A DNA stretch of 23,003 bases. It comes from a virus. Positions 13,392 through 21,122 of this stretch are shown here, piece by piece. Numbering within the stretch: the first letter of the stretch is position 1; each line of letters opens with the position of its first letter. Location: IMG/VR virus record IMGVR_UViG_3300030107_004382, positions 712-23,714 of that record. The stretch is one strand, 5' to 3'. Position numbers and translations under genes: made by a program. The notes under the pieces are model-generated. The model searched no databases and was not told where the DNA came from. It was given only the letters and a program-made list of their open reading frames with translations.

Positions 13392-13574
13392 ATGGAAATA
13401 AACGTTTCCGTTGGCGAGTGGATGAATACCCTTAAAAGTCGTATGGAAAATGCGACAGATGGGGATTGTTTTCATTTGCCGACACAAATGCATTATCACG
13501 CATTCACGCTATTAAAAGAAGAGGTGTTCCCACACAAAAAACTTAATGTAACCATTGACAACACTCAACTCTAA
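13392..13574 (+). CDS. Small unknown protein (60 aa) coupled to primase-helicase
   Basis: MEINVSVGEWMNTLKSRMEN, then ATDGDCFHLPTQMHYHAFTL and a charged end. The stop overlaps the primase-helicase ATG (TAATG), so it should be translated with it. GC is higher here than in the flanks, continuing into the first bases of the primase gene. Not recognised; the position makes a primase partner possible but unproven. Confidence 0.6.
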   Translation: MEINVSVGEWMNTLKSRMENATDGDCFHLPTQMHYHAFTLLKEEVFPHKKLNVTIDNTQL

Positions 13575-16171
13575 TGACAAAAACAAATCAAAAATCTTTG
13601 AAACCAGGAGAAATCCGACTTGACTTTATATCCAAAGAATGGCCTCTCACACCTTTAGGAGCAAATAAAGATCCTTATATTAGTGGATGGCAAAACAAAC
13701 CATGTAGTGTCCATGAAATTGAAACTGAAATTCTTACAGGGCAATGTAAAGCCATCGGCCTTTTATCAGGTCCAGTTTTTAATCTCCCTTATGGTCTGGT
13801 ATGGGTTGATGTTGATGGCCCTAGTGTTTACGAATTAATTGAAGGCTTATCTGATAAAGATTTAGATGTAGCTTTACCAAAAACATTAACTATTCTTAGT
13901 GGTAAAGATGGAAGAGAAAGAAAACTTTATCGTTTAGATCGAGAAAAACATAAACATTTTGTACGTAATAAATATACTTGGCATGCTGAAACAGACAAAG
14001 AAAAATTAGAAATTCTTTGGAAAAAACATCAAGGTGTTTTGATGGGTTTACACCCTGATACCAATGGATATTACACTGCTAAAAATGAAGGTTTTGAATG
14101 GATTTCTAAACTTCCTGAATTACCTGAGTGGATATTAAATTGCATTATTAATAAAAATATAAAACAAGGTTTACCAGCAAAAGAAACAACTAGAATAGTA
14201 GGCCCTACTTTTGCTGTAAATGCTGAAGCCTCTCTCGAAAGAGACATGCAACTCGCTACTGAAGCTATGTGGTCTATGCCTTCAGAAGCATGTGATGACT
14301 ACGACATTTGGATTACTATTGGTCAGTCGCTTCATTCGCTTGACGATTCGCTTCTTGATGATTGGGATGAATGGTCTAAGCAATCTTCTAAATATAAAGC
14401 TGGTGAGTGCAGCAAACGTTGGAAAAGTTTTGACAAAGGCGGGGCACGTACTCTTGGCTCTTTAATCCATCATGCAAAAGAATATGGATGGAAACCTTCT
14501 CAAGAACATAAAACAATCAATAGAGAAATTGATGAGAAAACATTAAAGGAATTAAATCAAATGCTTGACGAATTTCATTCAACACCCACTGCATCTAAAC
14601 CTAAAGTTGTACGTAATGAAAAAAAAATTTCAACATCAATAAATAAAGGAAGAGAACAAAAACCTCGTAATCCTTCTTCTGATGTTATTGCTAATGTTTT
14701 AATTCAATCTTATGACGATTGTTTAAAATACAGTCAAGCTCAAGGTTGTTTCTTTAATTATAATTATCACTCTAAAGGTTTATGGTCTGCTTTATCAGAT
14801 ACAGAAACTAAAGGTGAAATAAAAAATAGACTTGAAATGTTAAAAGATCAACTGTTACCTAATGGTTACAGTATGAATCTTGTTAATGATGTATTAGAAC
14901 AATTAAGAATTACATTAATACATGATGATTGGTATGAAGGTAATGATTATTTACTATTTAAAAATGGAATCTTAGATATAAAAACAAGAGAGTTGATTCC
15001 TTTTAATAAGGAAATGTATATGACGCAACAACTCCCTTATGAGTATGATACACAAGCTACATGTGAACCCATTATTAAATGGTTAAAACATGTACAAGAT
15101 GATAGTTGGGGAAGAGTACAAGTCCTTAGAGCATGGTTACGTGCTGTTCTATTAAGTCATTCAGATATACAAAAGTTTGTAGAAATTGTTGGTCCAGGTA
15201 AATCAGGTAAGTCTACTTATTCCAACCTTGCACATGCATTAGTTGGTGATACGAATGCCATTATTTCTCAATTAGATCATCTGGAAAAAAGTAGATTTGA
15301 AACTGCAAATTTATATAAAAAGAAATTACTTTTATTCAATGATGTTGAAAGATACGGTGGTTCAGTATCAGTATTAAAAGCAATTACGGGTCGTGATTTA
15401 ATTCGAAATGAACGTAAATTTCAAGCTGGTTCATTAAAGCCGTTTAAATTTAATGGGTTGGTAATGATAACTGCAAATGAACCAATACAAACGACAGATC
15501 CTACATCTGGGCTTGCACGTCGTCGTCTTACTATTCCTTTTGATCGACCTTTCACTGGTAGTGCAGCTGAACAACGCACCTTAATTGATATGGACGATAG
15601 CGGTAATCCTTTTGGTGATTTCGCTTCTTTACTTCCAGGATTGGTGAATTGGTTATTAGATATGGATGAATTAGATATGCGTGAATATTTAATGGAAACA
15701 AATAAAAAAGTTTCCTTCTTTGCTAAACATCATCGAGAACAAATTCTTAAATCAAATCAAATTATGGATTGGATGGATCATTGTTTGATTTTTGATCCAG
15801 GTAGTTCTGCATCTGTTGGATTAGCTAAAAGTTCTCAGCCAGGTTCAACTAATGTTTATATTTCATGGGATAAATGGCTTTATGCAAGTTATTGTGAATT
15901 TTCAAAAGCTTCTAACAGTAATATTCTTGGACGAAGTAGATTTGAAACTTTATTAATGGATGTTTGTGTTCATCAATTACGTTTAAATGTTTATAAGTTT
16001 AAAGATCGTAGAGGTATGAGAGTTAAGAATATTTCATGTCGTGCAGCTGATCAAAAATATATTGAATATCCTTCTATCATTGAAGTTGGATTGAATAAAG
16101 AAAAATGGAGAACTGAATATGGTGACATAATTGATAAAAAAGAAATGAAAGTAGAACAGACAGAAGATTAA
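13574..16171 (+). CDS. PrimPol / SF3 (D5-type) primase-helicase (865 aa)
   Basis: A large multidomain replication enzyme. Residues ~1-200: primase-polymerase-like domain with the metal pair D79-V-D81 (VWVDVDGP). Residues ~217-305: PriCT_2-like domain (YDIWITIGQSLHS, then W..W...S.ky...C...W.SF). Residues ~370-500: D5_N-type region. Residues 540-548: Walker A (GPGKSGKST); D590-V-E592: Walker B; TANE with N635: sensor 1; R649-R651: arginine finger (ARRRLTIPF). It should synthesise primers and unwind DNA. The T7-type polymerase is paired here with this SF3 helicase, not with an SF4 gp4-like helicase. It starts by TAATG coupling and a G-free leader. The PriCT_2 region is locally GC-richer. Confidence 0.93.
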   Translation: MTKTNQKSLKPGEIRLDFISKEWPLTPLGANKDPYISGWQNKPCSVHEIETEILTGQCKAIGLLSGPVFNLPYGLVWVDVDGPSVYELIEGLSDKDLDVALPKTLTILSGKDGRERKLYRLDREKHKHFVRNKYTWHAETDKEKLEILWKKHQGVLMGLHPDTNGYYTAKNEGFEWISKLPELPEWILNCIINKNIKQGLPAKETTRIVGPTFAVNAEASLERDMQLATEAMWSMPSEACDDYDIWITIGQSLHSLDDSLLDDWDEWSKQSSKYKAGECSKRWKSFDKGGARTLGSLIHHAKEYGWKPSQEHKTINREIDEKTLKELNQMLDEFHSTPTASKPKVVRNEKKISTSINKGREQKPRNPSSDVIANVLIQSYDDCLKYSQAQGCFFNYNYHSKGLWSALSDTETKGEIKNRLEMLKDQLLPNGYSMNLVNDVLEQLRITLIHDDWYEGNDYLLFKNGILDIKTRELIPFNKEMYMTQQLPYEYDTQATCEPIIKWLKHVQDDSWGRVQVLRAWLRAVLLSHSDIQKFVEIVGPGKSGKSTYSNLAHALVGDTNAIISQLDHLEKSRFETANLYKKKLLLFNDVERYGGSVSVLKAITGRDLIRNERKFQAGSLKPFKFNGLVMITANEPIQTTDPTSGLARRRLTIPFDRPFTGSAAEQRTLIDMDDSGNPFGDFASLLPGLVNWLLDMDELDMREYLMETNKKVSFFAKHHREQILKSNQIMDWMDHCLIFDPGSSASVGLAKSSQPGSTNVYISWDKWLYASYCEFSKASNSNILGRSRFETLLMDVCVHQLRLNVYKFKDRRGMRVKNISCRAADQKYIEYPSIIEVGLNKEKWRTEYGDIIDKKEMKVEQTED

Positions 16172-16228
16172 ATATCTATAACTATTTATACAGAAATTGT
16201 GTATATTTAGAAAAGAAATATAAAAATA

Positions 16229-17494
16229 ATGCCAAAAAAACCAAAACTTTTATGGTGTGGAGATATTGTTGCTAAAACAGGTTTCTCTAGAGTAACTGAA
16301 AATGTTCTTCCTTTTCTAGCAAAACATTTTAAGATATCTGTCCTTGGTAATAACTGGTGGGGAGATCCAACTCCTTTACAGAAGAAATATACAATGTATC
16401 CTTCTTCTAATAGATTTCAAACTGCTCCTTTTGGTGAACAAAGAATAAGAGAAATAGTGAGAATAGAAGCTCCTGATCTTATTTTTAGTATTAATGACAT
16501 GTGGATCATTAATGAACAATATAAACAAATAAAAGATTTTCATAAAGATAAAAAATTTAAATTCATTGGTTATGCACCTATGGATTCTTATGGATGGACT
16601 GGATGTTTGTCAGACACTTCCAATGATTGGGATGGAATTATTTCTTATACTCAATTCGGTGCTAAAGAATTTATTAGCGGTGGAGTTACTAAACCTATTG
16701 CTGTTATTCCACATGGAGTTACTCCAGGGCAATTCTATCCAATAGACAAAAAAGAAGCTAGAAAAGAATTAGGTATAGATGAAAATGCTTTTATAGTATT
16801 TAATGGTAATCGTAATCAATTTAGAAAACGTATTGATATAACTATTGCTGCATTTGCTCAATTTGCTGTTGATAAACCTGATGCTCAGTTGTATTTACAT
16901 ATGGGTAAAAAAGATCAAGGTTGGGACATTATGAATCTATTTGATCGAGAAATGAAACGAAATAGACTTGATCCTAATAATAGAATTATTCTTACAGCTG
17001 ATGTTGAAGGCCCACCAAATGTAGAAGTTGAAACTTTAAATACTATTTATAATGCTGCTGATGTAGGAATTAATACCTGTAAAGGTGAAGGATGGGGCTT
17101 AGTTAACTTTGAACATGCAGCTTGCAAAGTAGCTCAAGTTGTTCCAGGGCATACATCTTGTAAAGAAATCTTTGAGGGATATGCTCGTTTAATTAAATGT
17201 GATCATATTGATACAGATACTAATTATGGACGTGAAATGCCTTGTCCATCAACCAAGCATTTAGTAGAAATCTTAAATGATTTATATAACAATAGAGATA
17301 AATTAGAAGCTACAGCAGAACTTTGTTATGAACGAGCATTAGAAAAACAATTTGAATGGGAAAGAATCGGTCTTCAATTCACTGGAGTATTTCAAGATAC
17401 TTTAAAAGGTGTTGATCATTCACTTGAGAAAAAACCTAAACCTAAACCTAAAAAGAAGCCTGTAAGAAAAAAGAGGAAAATAGGTAATGCTTAG
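16229..17494 (+). CDS. GT4-type glycosyltransferase (421 aa)
   Basis: GT-B fold, two domains. The N-terminal half (MPKKPKLLWCGDIVAKTGFS; GYAPMDSYGWTG) leads to PHGV at about residue 160. The C-terminal domain has FNGNRNQFRKRIDITIAAFA (sugar-nucleotide domain start) and the E-x7-E region GEGWGLVNFEHA at about 285-297, the nucleotide-sugar site of GT4 enzymes. The last ~25 residues are highly basic with a PKPKPKKKP repeat, perhaps a nucleic acid- or phosphate-binding tail. It uses no Shine-Dalgarno. It overlaps the cupin gene by eight bases, suggesting one sugar-modifying unit acting on host surface or phage components; the substrate is unknown. Confidence 0.8.
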   Translation: MPKKPKLLWCGDIVAKTGFSRVTENVLPFLAKHFKISVLGNNWWGDPTPLQKKYTMYPSSNRFQTAPFGEQRIREIVRIEAPDLIFSINDMWIINEQYKQIKDFHKDKKFKFIGYAPMDSYGWTGCLSDTSNDWDGIISYTQFGAKEFISGGVTKPIAVIPHGVTPGQFYPIDKKEARKELGIDENAFIVFNGNRNQFRKRIDITIAAFAQFAVDKPDAQLYLHMGKKDQGWDIMNLFDREMKRNRLDPNNRIILTADVEGPPNVEVETLNTIYNAADVGINTCKGEGWGLVNFEHAACKVAQVVPGHTSCKEIFEGYARLIKCDHIDTDTNYGREMPCPSTKHLVEILNDLYNNRDKLEATAELCYERALEKQFEWERIGLQFTGVFQDTLKGVDHSLEKKPKPKPKKKPVRKKRKIGNA

Positions 17495-17840
17495 AAAGAT
17501 TACCTTTCGACCTTGGGGATGGTGGCAATCAATATTCCAAGGACCTGGCTATCTTGCTAAAGTTATTAACGTTAAAAAAGGACAACAACTTAGTCTGCAG
17601 TATCACAATCATAGAAGTGAAACTTGGATTATTGCATCAGGACAAGGAGAGGTTTTTGCTAATGGTATATGGCAAAAAGCTAGAACTGGTAAATGTATTC
17701 ATATTCCTGTTAAAGGTACTCACCGAATAAAAGCTGATAAAACAGACTTAGTTCTTATAGAAGTCCAATTTGGGGATAAAATTTCTGAAAAGGATATTGT
17801 ACGTATAGAAGATGATTATGGAAGAGTTGAATTAAAATAA
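17487..17840 (+). CDS. Cupin phosphomannose isomerase-like protein (117 aa)
   Basis: Type II cupin of mannose-6-phosphate isomerase (ManC C-terminal) kind. RPWGWWQSIFQGPGYLAKVI is followed by LSLQYHNHRSETWIIASGQG (H, H, E: metal ligands in SLQ.H.HRsE.W), and then IHIPVKGTHRI (third His), with VQFGDKISEKDIVRIEDDYG at the end. The length fits a single-domain isomerase. It starts inside the glycosyltransferase stop (ATGCTTAG overlap). The pair suggests phage-encoded sugar-precursor supply plus transfer. Substrate specificity cannot be read from sequence. Confidence 0.85.
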   Translation: MLRKITFRPWGWWQSIFQGPGYLAKVINVKKGQQLSLQYHNHRSETWIIASGQGEVFANGIWQKARTGKCIHIPVKGTHRIKADKTDLVLIEVQFGDKISEKDIVRIEDDYGRVELK

Positions 17841-17847
17841 ATAAATT

Positions 17848-18822
17848 TTAAAGGCCCATTTCATCAAATCTATCATCAATTAATTTATTCCACCAAGAAG
17901 GTGCTGCCTTCATTTCTCGACTTATTAAATCTACATCAGAAGGTCCAAGAGGAGAACCTCCAATAGAAGGACTTTTTTTATTCTTCCAATAATTAGGATT
18001 CATTGATTCACTTTCTTTTAATAAAGTAGGAGCATATTCTTTTAACGGATTTTTAATTTTATTTAACATTGCTAAACCTTGTAAAGCAACATCTTCTGCT
18101 TCATTAATCTGTCCTCTACTCATTAAATCAAAAACTGATTCTTTTAAAATAATTCCTTCATCTATTAATCCTGCTTGCAACATTCCGTCTTTAACTTCGT
18201 TTGCAATTTGATCTATTTTGTCAGCTCTATCTAGTTTTCTAGTATATCCAAAATCAAGTTGTATTGGTTCTTTTGTTTTTTTATGGATTAAAACATTTCC
18301 TCCATGACGATCATTTACTTTATAACCTGCTTTATTTAATTTAGCCATCTGTTGAGCTTCTGCTAATTTATAAGCTCTATATTTCATAGAATTTGGATCA
18401 TTAGTTAAATCCAAAAAAGAAGAATAACGTCCTTTAGATCCTAAATGTTCCGTTAAAGGCATATAGTTATTACGCAAATCTTCCATAACTATTTGTCCAT
18501 CGTATAACTGATTAATTCCTTCAGCTTTCATATTTACACTAGGTTTTCTCTTACTAGGGTTGGTATAAACAACATCAACTCTAGGTGCTATACCTAATTC
18601 ATATGCTAAAGATTGAACATCAGCTTCTCTTAATATTTGTTCTTTATCTTTACCTTTCATAAATTTAACAACATTTCCTGGAGTTCCTTCATAAACAGTA
18701 CCTTGAACTCCTTTTCCTACTGTAGTTAAATATTTAGTTGAATTAATAGGTTGATAACCAAGTGTTTTAGCAGCTTGTGCTCTTTTAGCAGCATCTAACC
18801 ATTTAGGTCTGAAATTAAACAT
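17848..18822 (-). CDS. Protein kinase-like protein with full catalytic motif set (324 aa)
   Basis: The kinase fold motifs are all present. Gly-rich loop VGKGVQGTVYEG (G36, G38, G41), the lysine in VVKFMKG (K53), an alpha-C glutamate (E66), a hinge at MED (113-115), catalytic loop VNDRHGGNVLI (D171, N176) and LDFG (D190-F191-G192). The DRHGGN form recalls PI3K/RIO-like loops, not HRD, so it could phosphorylate protein or a small molecule. Residues ~265-324 are a Pro/Ser-rich, Trp-containing tail of unknown role. It is on the reverse strand with seven bases to the convergent cupin gene, starts next to the inverted repeat at 18870-19010, and lies just before the virion-like genes. It may regulate the host or be packaged. 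Confidence 0.75.
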   Translation of the reverse strand: MFNFRPKWLDAAKRAQAAKTLGYQPINSTKYLTTVGKGVQGTVYEGTPGNVVKFMKGKDKEQILREADVQSLAYELGIAPRVDVVYTNPSKRKPSVNMKAEGINQLYDGQIVMEDLRNNYMPLTEHLGSKGRYSSFLDLTNDPNSMKYRAYKLAEAQQMAKLNKAGYKVNDRHGGNVLIHKKTKEPIQLDFGYTRKLDRADKIDQIANEVKDGMLQAGLIDEGIILKESVFDLMSRGQINEAEDVALQGLAMLNKIKNPLKEYAPTLLKESESMNPNYWKNKKSPSIGGSPLGPSDVDLISREMKAAPSWWNKLIDDRFDEMGL

Positions 18823-18869
18823 TTATATGTTTTCACTTTTCTTTATTTTATTTCAGGTATATCTGCAGC

Positions 18870-19010
18870 AAAAACACAGAATAGGGTATTTTTTTCTTAT
18901 GCGTAGTTTAAATTACACTTCTATTCTGAGTCTTATGAGACTTAAAAACTTAGAATAAAAATGTAATTTATCTCTAGACATAAGAAATTTCTATCCTATT
19001 CTATGTTTTT
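18870..19010. repeat. Long imperfect inverted repeat between divergent genes
   Basis: The two halves pair over most of their length. Left arm blocks AGAATAGG (18878-18885), TTTCTTATG (18893-18901), TAAATTACA (18909-18917) and TATTCT (18922-18927) pair with CCTATTCT (18995-19002), CATAAGAAA (18979-18987), TGTAATTTA (18962-18970) and AGAATA (18952-18957), with 7-8 base gaps on both sides. Flanking AAAAACA pairs with TGTTTTT. A small inner hairpin (AGTCT/AGACT) sits near the centre. Each half points outward to a gene start, so it may be two copies of one promoter or regulator in opposite orientation, or a cruciform. Confidence 0.75.
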
Positions 19011-19021
19011 ATGTCATCTCA

Positions 19022-19330
19022 ATGCCTCACAACTACAAAAAGATGCCTCCTTTATGGCATTTACAAGAATTATTTCAATTATCTGATGAATATCCAACTG
19101 GATTAGCATGGGCTATTAACAAAGGCAAATATAAAATTGGGGATTCTGTTGGTACCAGGAATAAAACAAATGGATATTATTTTGTTTCAATTGATAATGA
19201 AAGTTATATGGTTCATAGAATTGTATATTATTTAAGAACAGCTTATTCTCCTGATAACTGCTGTATAAAACATAATCATTTAAATAAAACAAAAGACAAC
19301 AGATTAGAATTAAAACCTATTCGTTATTAA
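19022..19330 (+). CDS. HNH-like nuclease family protein (102 aa)
   Basis: The layout fits small HNH proteins of homing type: ...PTGLAWAINKGKYKIGDSVG (the G.aW....G...G opening), a GYYFVSIDNESYMVHRIVYY segment, then IKHNHLNKTKDNRLELK resembling the NKTxNR(i)xNL ending. The essential H-N-H spacing is loose, so activity is uncertain; a related accessory domain or a decayed nuclease is possible. It is divergent to the kinase, about 12 bases past the inverted repeat, and TAATG-coupled to the next gene. No Shine-Dalgarno (CATCTCA before the ATG). Confidence 0.55.
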   Translation: MPHNYKKMPPLWHLQELFQLSDEYPTGLAWAINKGKYKIGDSVGTRNKTNGYYFVSIDNESYMVHRIVYYLRTAYSPDNCCIKHNHLNKTKDNRLELKPIRY

Positions 19331-19992
19331 TGATGTTAAATTCTGACCCAATTGATTTTAGATACATTAAAGATATTGATGAATTAGATAATAAACAATT
19401 AAAAGAAAAAGATTATTATAAAGGTTTTCCTTGTTGTCATGGTCATACTATTCGAGATATTAATCATCATTGGTGTTATCACTGTGTAAAAAAAATAGAA
19501 TCTAATATTTGTGGTTTTGATATTAATTATTTACATACAGATTATAAAACTAAGTATCAACGTCTATGGGCTAATATTCATATCAAAGATTTTAATGAAT
19601 GTTGGGAGGCTAATCTTCCAGGGAAACGAGTTCCTCATAGAGTTTGTTTCCCTTCTTATCGTTCACAATACAGTTGTCAAAAGTCAGAAAATACAACAGC
19701 TCATAAAGTCATTTATAACTGTGCTTGGGGTGATATTGGTAATGTATTTGTAACTAGATTATGTTCTAATCCATGGTGTTTAAATCCTTTACATATGTTT
19801 TCTACTTTTAATAGACGTTTATATCCAACAAAAATTCAACCTTTTTGTACAAAATTTGATGCTGCTAAATTAATGAGATTAAGTAAAGCAAAAACATTAA
19901 ATAGAGAACAAGAAATTATTGAAGAAAAATATAATAAAACTATCAAACATCCTTTAACAGTTAAGGATGCTCCCGATTATGATGAAGGATAG
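19330..19992 (+). CDS. Cyanophage conserved-type Cys/His-rich protein, HNH-like (220 aa)
   Basis: Rich in conserved-looking Cys and His: GFPCCHGHTIRDINHHWCYH, CVKKIESNICGFDINYLHTD, then RVCFPSYRSQYSC and TRLCSNPWCLNPLHMF. The last block (C-x-NPxCLNPLH) is the zinc/HNH-like closing seen in phage nucleases, and the first looks like a second metal site. From memory, a protein with these blocks recurs in cyanomyoviruses as an uncharacterised gene. Probable DNA- or RNA-binding or nuclease activity. It is coupled to the preceding HNH-like gene, suggesting a functional pair. A second ATG at 19333 gives MLNSDPIDF. Confidence 0.65.
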   Translation: MMLNSDPIDFRYIKDIDELDNKQLKEKDYYKGFPCCHGHTIRDINHHWCYHCVKKIESNICGFDINYLHTDYKTKYQRLWANIHIKDFNECWEANLPGKRVPHRVCFPSYRSQYSCQKSENTTAHKVIYNCAWGDIGNVFVTRLCSNPWCLNPLHMFSTFNRRLYPTKIQPFCTKFDAAKLMRLSKAKTLNREQEIIEEKYNKTIKHPLTVKDAPDYDEG

Positions 19993-20011
19993 ATAATGTT
20001 TCAATATAATA

Positions 20012-20734
20012 ATGGCTCGCAACCAAGTTACACAACGACAAAGAACAGCAAAAGATCCTTTATTAGTTGGTACATTTGAAGAAACGTCAATTCGTTATTT
20101 AAAAGGTACATTAGGAGGAAAAAATCAACCAATTAGAGGAGGATATGGAGGAGGAACTCTTAACCATTGGTTTAAAATTAAATTAAATACTCCTGCATGG
20201 ATTATTACAGTTAAAGCAGGTGGATGGGAAAAGTGGTTTACTGTTTCTGCTTATGATATGAATAGAAATCCTATATCTGGTAGAGGGATTTTTACAGAAG
20301 ATAGTTTAGAAGTTATAGAAGATGGAAAAGTATATCATCCTTATACAGGCCATATTATGGCAACAGAATCTGAACTATATAATCAATATGATCCAGAACG
20401 TTTAGATAAAGGTGATTCAAGATATTATCCATTAGATATAGGAGAATATTTAATTGCTGTATCTAGCACATTAAATACTCCTTTCGATTATGAGCTTGGT
20501 ATAGTTGTTGAAGTTGCTGATACATTACCTGTATTATTAACAGAAAATTATGATCGTTTGTTATTAGAAACTGTTGGACTTGAAGATGACATATTACTTG
20601 AAACTCCTGAAACTTATAGAGGAGAAGACAGTCATGATCATTCATTATCTGAATGGCAATCAGCATGGAGAAGAGAAAGACAAACTTATGAGAAATTTCC
20701 AGAAATCCTTGTTAGTCTAACTACTAAACCATAA
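20012..20734 (+). CDS. Probable virion/structural protein (240 aa)
   Basis: Strand-rich protein: LVGTFEETSIRYLKGTLGGK, NHWFKIKLNTPAWIITVKAG, WEKWFTVSAYDMNRNPISGR, then RYYPLDIGEYLIAVSSTLNT and DYELGIVVEVADTLPVLLTE. Short beta-strands with little charge, and loops rich in Gly/Asn, resemble virion or tail-associated proteins in cyanophages. Residues ~165-240 are acidic and helical (LLLETVGLEDDILLETPETY). I have no named family. TATAAT lies just before the ATG but is too close to act as promoter for it. No Shine-Dalgarno. Confidence 0.6.
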   Translation: MARNQVTQRQRTAKDPLLVGTFEETSIRYLKGTLGGKNQPIRGGYGGGTLNHWFKIKLNTPAWIITVKAGGWEKWFTVSAYDMNRNPISGRGIFTEDSLEVIEDGKVYHPYTGHIMATESELYNQYDPERLDKGDSRYYPLDIGEYLIAVSSTLNTPFDYELGIVVEVADTLPVLLTENYDRLLLETVGLEDDILLETPETYRGEDSHDHSLSEWQSAWRRERQTYEKFPEILVSLTTKP

Positions 20735-20739
20735 ATATT

Positions 20740-20895
20740 ATGGATTCAAATTTATACACAGAAATTCTTGATGAGCATTATTATGCATGGAAAAAAAATC
20801 ATACAGATGTTACAAATATAAATTTAACCGCTAGATTTAAAGAGGAATGTGAAAATGTTCCTTACTTACAACAATGTAAATTATATGATTGCTAA
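20740..20895 (+). CDS. Small unknown protein (51 aa)
   Basis: ORF of 51 codons starting MDSNLYTEILDEHYYAWKKN and ending YLQQCKLYDC; polar and helical with three Cys. The sequence ATAAATA lies just upstream. Its stop overlaps the next ATG (TAATG). Function unknown; the coherent composition and coupled position support a real gene. Confidence 0.5.
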   Translation: MDSNLYTEILDEHYYAWKKNHTDVTNINLTARFKEECENVPYLQQCKLYDC

Positions 20896-21122
20896 TGGAA
20901 AATAATGACATTAAGAACAACGAGAGCAAAGAAGACAGCAATAACTCGTCTTACAGGGGGATATATTTTGAAAGTGAGATTAATTCCATGGATGTTTACA
21001 AAAGACGGCGTGATATGGCTCGCAAGTATGGCAGTAGGAAAAAGTATGCGTCAGATCAACGATTGGATGATGAGAAAAAACAACAAAAGAACCCACCAGA
21101 TGGATATATCTTTGACAGGTAA
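20895..21122 (+). CDS. Small basic protein (75 aa)
   Basis: The frame from ATG 20895 (TAATG-coupled) reads MENNDIKNNESKEDSNNSSY, then VYKRRRDMARKYGSRKKYAS and DEKKQQKNPPDGYIFDR. Low-complexity polar N-terminus, then a highly basic stretch (residues ~35-60), possibly DNA- or RNA-binding or a virion-packing protein. A competing overlapping frame exists, but this one has the more natural protein composition and the coupled start. The segment is GC-richer than its neighbours, as overlapping-frame segments in this window often are. Confidence 0.55.
   Translation: MENNDIKNNESKEDSNNSSYRGIYFESEINSMDVYKRRRDMARKYGSRKKYASDQRLDDEKKQQKNPPDGYIFDR

Noticed and set aside
14220-14465. 81-codon ORF inside the primase-helicase
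   Set aside because: It lies within the PriCT_2 domain and has no plausible protein features; it is a shadow of the GC-richer patch.
17435-17452. CCTAAA triplicate as a regulatory repeat
   Set aside because: It is in frame and encodes Pro-Lys repeats in the basic tail of the glycosyltransferase, so it is low-complexity coding sequence.
18424-18435. AATAACGTCC-like sequence in the kinase gene as a third copy of the AACGTC hairpin
   Set aside because: There is no GACGTT partner arm and it lies in coding sequence; a 12-base match is expected by chance in this AT-rich window.
20005-20010. TATAAT as promoter of the gene at 20012
   Set aside because: It is two bases from the ATG, so transcription would begin inside the gene, and no -35 is present.
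20905-21102. 5' extension of the 21103 gene
   Set aside because: The overlapping frame from 20895 has natural composition and a coupled start; the extension reads like an off-frame translation.
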